This document shows, in pieces, positions 4,579 to 6,177 of a stretch of DNA of 6,177 nucleotides. The stretch comes from an uncultured Lachnospiraceae bacterium. GTDB taxonomy: Bacteria > Bacillota_A > Clostridia > Lachnospirales > Lachnospiraceae. Within the stretch, counting starts at the first letter, position 1; every line of letters begins with the position of its first letter. The stretch is taken from contig CADBQK010000366.1 of the NCBI GenBank assembly GCA_902796775.1, positions 1-6,177 of the forward strand, given 5' to 3'. The position numbers were made by a program, and so were the translations under genes. The notes under the pieces were generated by a model. It did not search any database, was not told where the DNA came from, and was given only the letters and a program-made list of their open reading frames with translations.

Positions 4579-6177
4579 TCAGTCCAATTCTTCCATGTTG
4601 CCAAACGTCGGTCCAACGGACGCCTCCGCAATTAGAGGAAGGTCAAATTCAGAAAATGGTTTCTGCTCCATACAGGAGCGGATGAACGTTACCGCATCCT
4701 CTATGCGCTCTGCCGGGATCAGAAAAGTAAGTTCATCGTGTATCTGTAAGATGGGCCTAAGCCACGGACGGTCCGGCAACCCTCGAAGAATTCTGGCGAT
4801 CCCTAGCTTGAGAATGTCAGCTGCTGTCCCTTGGATCGGTGTATTCAGAGCACAACGTTCCGCGAAAGACTTCTGTCCCCAGTTGCTGCTGCGGATATTC
4901 GGAAGGTATCGTCTTCTGCCGAGCCAGGTCTCCGTGCACATCCGCTTTGCTGCTATCGCCTTTGTCTCCTCCTGCCAACGGGTCAACCCAGGGTACCCTG
5001 CTTTGAGGTTATCCAGAATTCCCTGGCATTCTTCCATGGTCTTGTCCACACCAGCTTTAAATTTTAATGTCCGCTGCAGGCCCCTTGCAAAAAGGCCGTA
5101 GAACGTTCCAAAATTCACATTTTTTGCAATAGTTCTCTGTTCCTTGTACTCCGGTCGGTGTTTATCCTGCGCCTCTTCGTAGGTGACGCCAAAGATGACA
5201 CTTGTTGTCGCCGCATGGATATCACCGTTATTGCGATAGGTGTCCAGCATGACATCATCTCGGCAGTAAAAGCTCCCTACACGAAGCTCGATCTGAGAAT
5301 AATCAAGCGAAAGAATCAGCTGACCTTCTGGTGCCTTTATGAAACTTCGTACACCAATCGGATCATTGGTTTTGCGAGGCATGTTCTGACAATTTGGATT
5401 TCGACAGTTCATCCTGCCTGTGTCAGTGGATAAGGCGAACATATCCGGGTGGATACAACCCGTGACGGGGTTTATGTGCTTAAGGTAGCCCACGATGTAA
5501 GTAGACATGATCTTTCCCCACTTCCGGTACTCCTGCACCAGTGAAAACAGCGGAGACAAATCCGGCTTGTTGGCATCGCACCATTCTTTTAACATCTGCA
5601 TTGTCATATCGTCTGCAGCCTCACGGTTTGTCTCCGTTGTCTTTAAAACAGGGAGACTCAGATCGTTGTACAGGTAATTCTTGAATGCTGCAGTGGAGCA
5701 ATTATTTCCTATATCCACATCTCCGATGATGCTCCTGATCTCTTCATGGACGCGATTCATCTCAGCCTCCGCCTCAGCTTTTCGCTCCATCATAAGAGGA
5801 AGGTCAACGGGTACACCGTTATGATGCATGATCCCGAGATAAACCGCTGTCGGACTCTCGATCTCCTCGACCAGATATCTGTGCCGTGGAAGGAAACGGT
5901 CAAACCAGGTGTTAAAGATACGATACAGCCGCAGAGCAAAATCGGAGTCTGCAGCACCGTATCGGATGGTTTCATAATCATTGGGGTCAAGTTCGTCGAA
6001 ATGCCGTCCCTGTGTCACATCGCCATAGGTGGGGAGCGGTTCTCCACAGAGCTCTGCAGCTAGTTTCTTAAGGCCGCTGTCAGCGAGCGTACGAAATTCA
6101 TAGTTGCTCTTAAGGCTCAGTTGACTGGCGCAGATCGTGTCATACACAGGCGCCTGGATCACGATGCCCTTGTGATA
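4579..6177 (-). CDS. Family A DNA polymerase (phage PolA-type), 5' end outside the window
   Basis: The reading frame is open to the right edge, giving 532 visible codons; the GTG at 6160-6162 is internal, since the codons before it (YHKGI) continue the conserved fold. The first 90 or so visible residues are the end of a DEDD 3'-5' exonuclease domain: VYDT (12-15) and YGAAD (73-77), the Exo III Y-x3-D. The preceding exonuclease motifs lie outside. The polymerase domain is complete: motif A LSLDYSQIELR with Asp292, motif B RTIAKNVNFGTFYG (348-361), and motif C QIHDEL with His480-Asp481. All catalytic Asp, Lys and Arg positions are present. The Phe at 356 in motif B, at the E. coli Pol I F762 position, predicts discrimination against dideoxynucleotides, unlike T7 polymerase with Tyr. 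It is the likely replicative polymerase, working with the primase-helicase two genes downstream. No sign of decay is seen. Confidence 0.95.
   Translation of the reverse strand, partial: YHKGIVIQAPVYDTICASQLSLKSNYEFRTLADSGLKKLAAELCGEPLPTYGDVTQGRHFDELDPNDYETIRYGAADSDFALRLYRIFNTWFDRFLPRHRYLVEEIESPTAVYLGIMHHNGVPVDLPLMMERKAEAEAEMNRVHEEIRSIIGDVDIGNNCSTAAFKNYLYNDLSLPVLKTTETNREAADDMTMQMLKEWCDANKPDLSPLFSLVQEYRKWGKIMSTYIVGYLKHINPVTGCIHPDMFALSTDTGRMNCRNPNCQNMPRKTNDPIGVRSFIKAPEGQLILSLDYSQIELRVGSFYCRDDVMLDTYRNNGDIHAATTSVIFGVTYEEAQDKHRPEYKEQRTIAKNVNFGTFYGLFARGLQRTLKFKAGVDKTMEECQGILDNLKAGYPGLTRWQEETKAIAAKRMCTETWLGRRRYLPNIRSSNWGQKSFAERCALNTPIQGTAADILKLGIARILRGLPDRPWLRPILQIHDELTFLIPAERIEDAVTFIRSCMEQKPFSEFDLPLIAEASVGPTFGNMEELD

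Noticed and set aside
6160..6162. GTG as the start of the DNA polymerase gene
   Set aside because: The frame stays open to the window edge and the codons before it continue the exonuclease fold; the visible part also lacks the early exonuclease motifs, so the true start is outside.

Overview
This window looks like the replication and early-to-late switch segment of a temperate or virulent phage, or an integrated prophage, of a Gram-positive Firmicute, most likely a clostridial (Lachnospiraceae-type) gut host. The reasons are the gene set and order, strong GGAGG-type ribosome binding sites, tight gene packing with overlaps, and moderate base composition with sharply AT-rich intergenic DNA. Every gene I accept lies on the minus strand, so transcription runs from high to low coordinates. 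The host assignment is inference; phage origin rests on recognisable protein families.

In the order of transcription: (1) the C-terminal part of a family A DNA polymerase whose start lies outside the window (4579-6177); (2) a nucleoside 2-deoxyribosyltransferase-like protein with a phage-type N-terminal extension (4120-4566); (3) a large primase-helicase with an AEP-type primase domain and an SF3 ATPase domain (1640-4120); (4) a 325-base gene-free stretch (1315-1639) full of ordered repeats; (5) a small VRR-NUC nuclease (1027-1314); (6) an uncharacterised 75-residue protein (755-982); (7) a sigma-region-4-like regulator of the DUF1492/ArpU type (340-765); (8) a 137-base control region (203-339); (9) the first 67 codons of an S-adenosylmethionine synthetase that runs out of the left edge (1-202).

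The most interesting parts are the two intergenic regions. The stretch after the primase-helicase gene has seven exact TTGACAG heptamers plus one degenerate copy in both orientations, a perfect 23-bp inverted repeat bracketing a 78-bp core with about a quarter G+C, and two stem-loops with an identical 11-nt loop but different, still-paired stems. I read it as a candidate replication origin recognised by the primase-helicase next door. The region before the metK-like gene has three copies of a TGTCC motif exactly 10 bp apart, just upstream of a -10-like sequence without a good -35, then a 13-bp hairpin shortly before the ribosome binding site. I read it as a promoter activated by the regulator encoded immediately upstream.

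Together the genes make a coherent unit: primase-helicase plus polymerase copy the genome from a nearby origin, the nuclease and nucleotide-metabolism protein support this, the DUF1492 protein switches on the next block, and that block begins with a SAM synthetase that presumably feeds DNA methylation.
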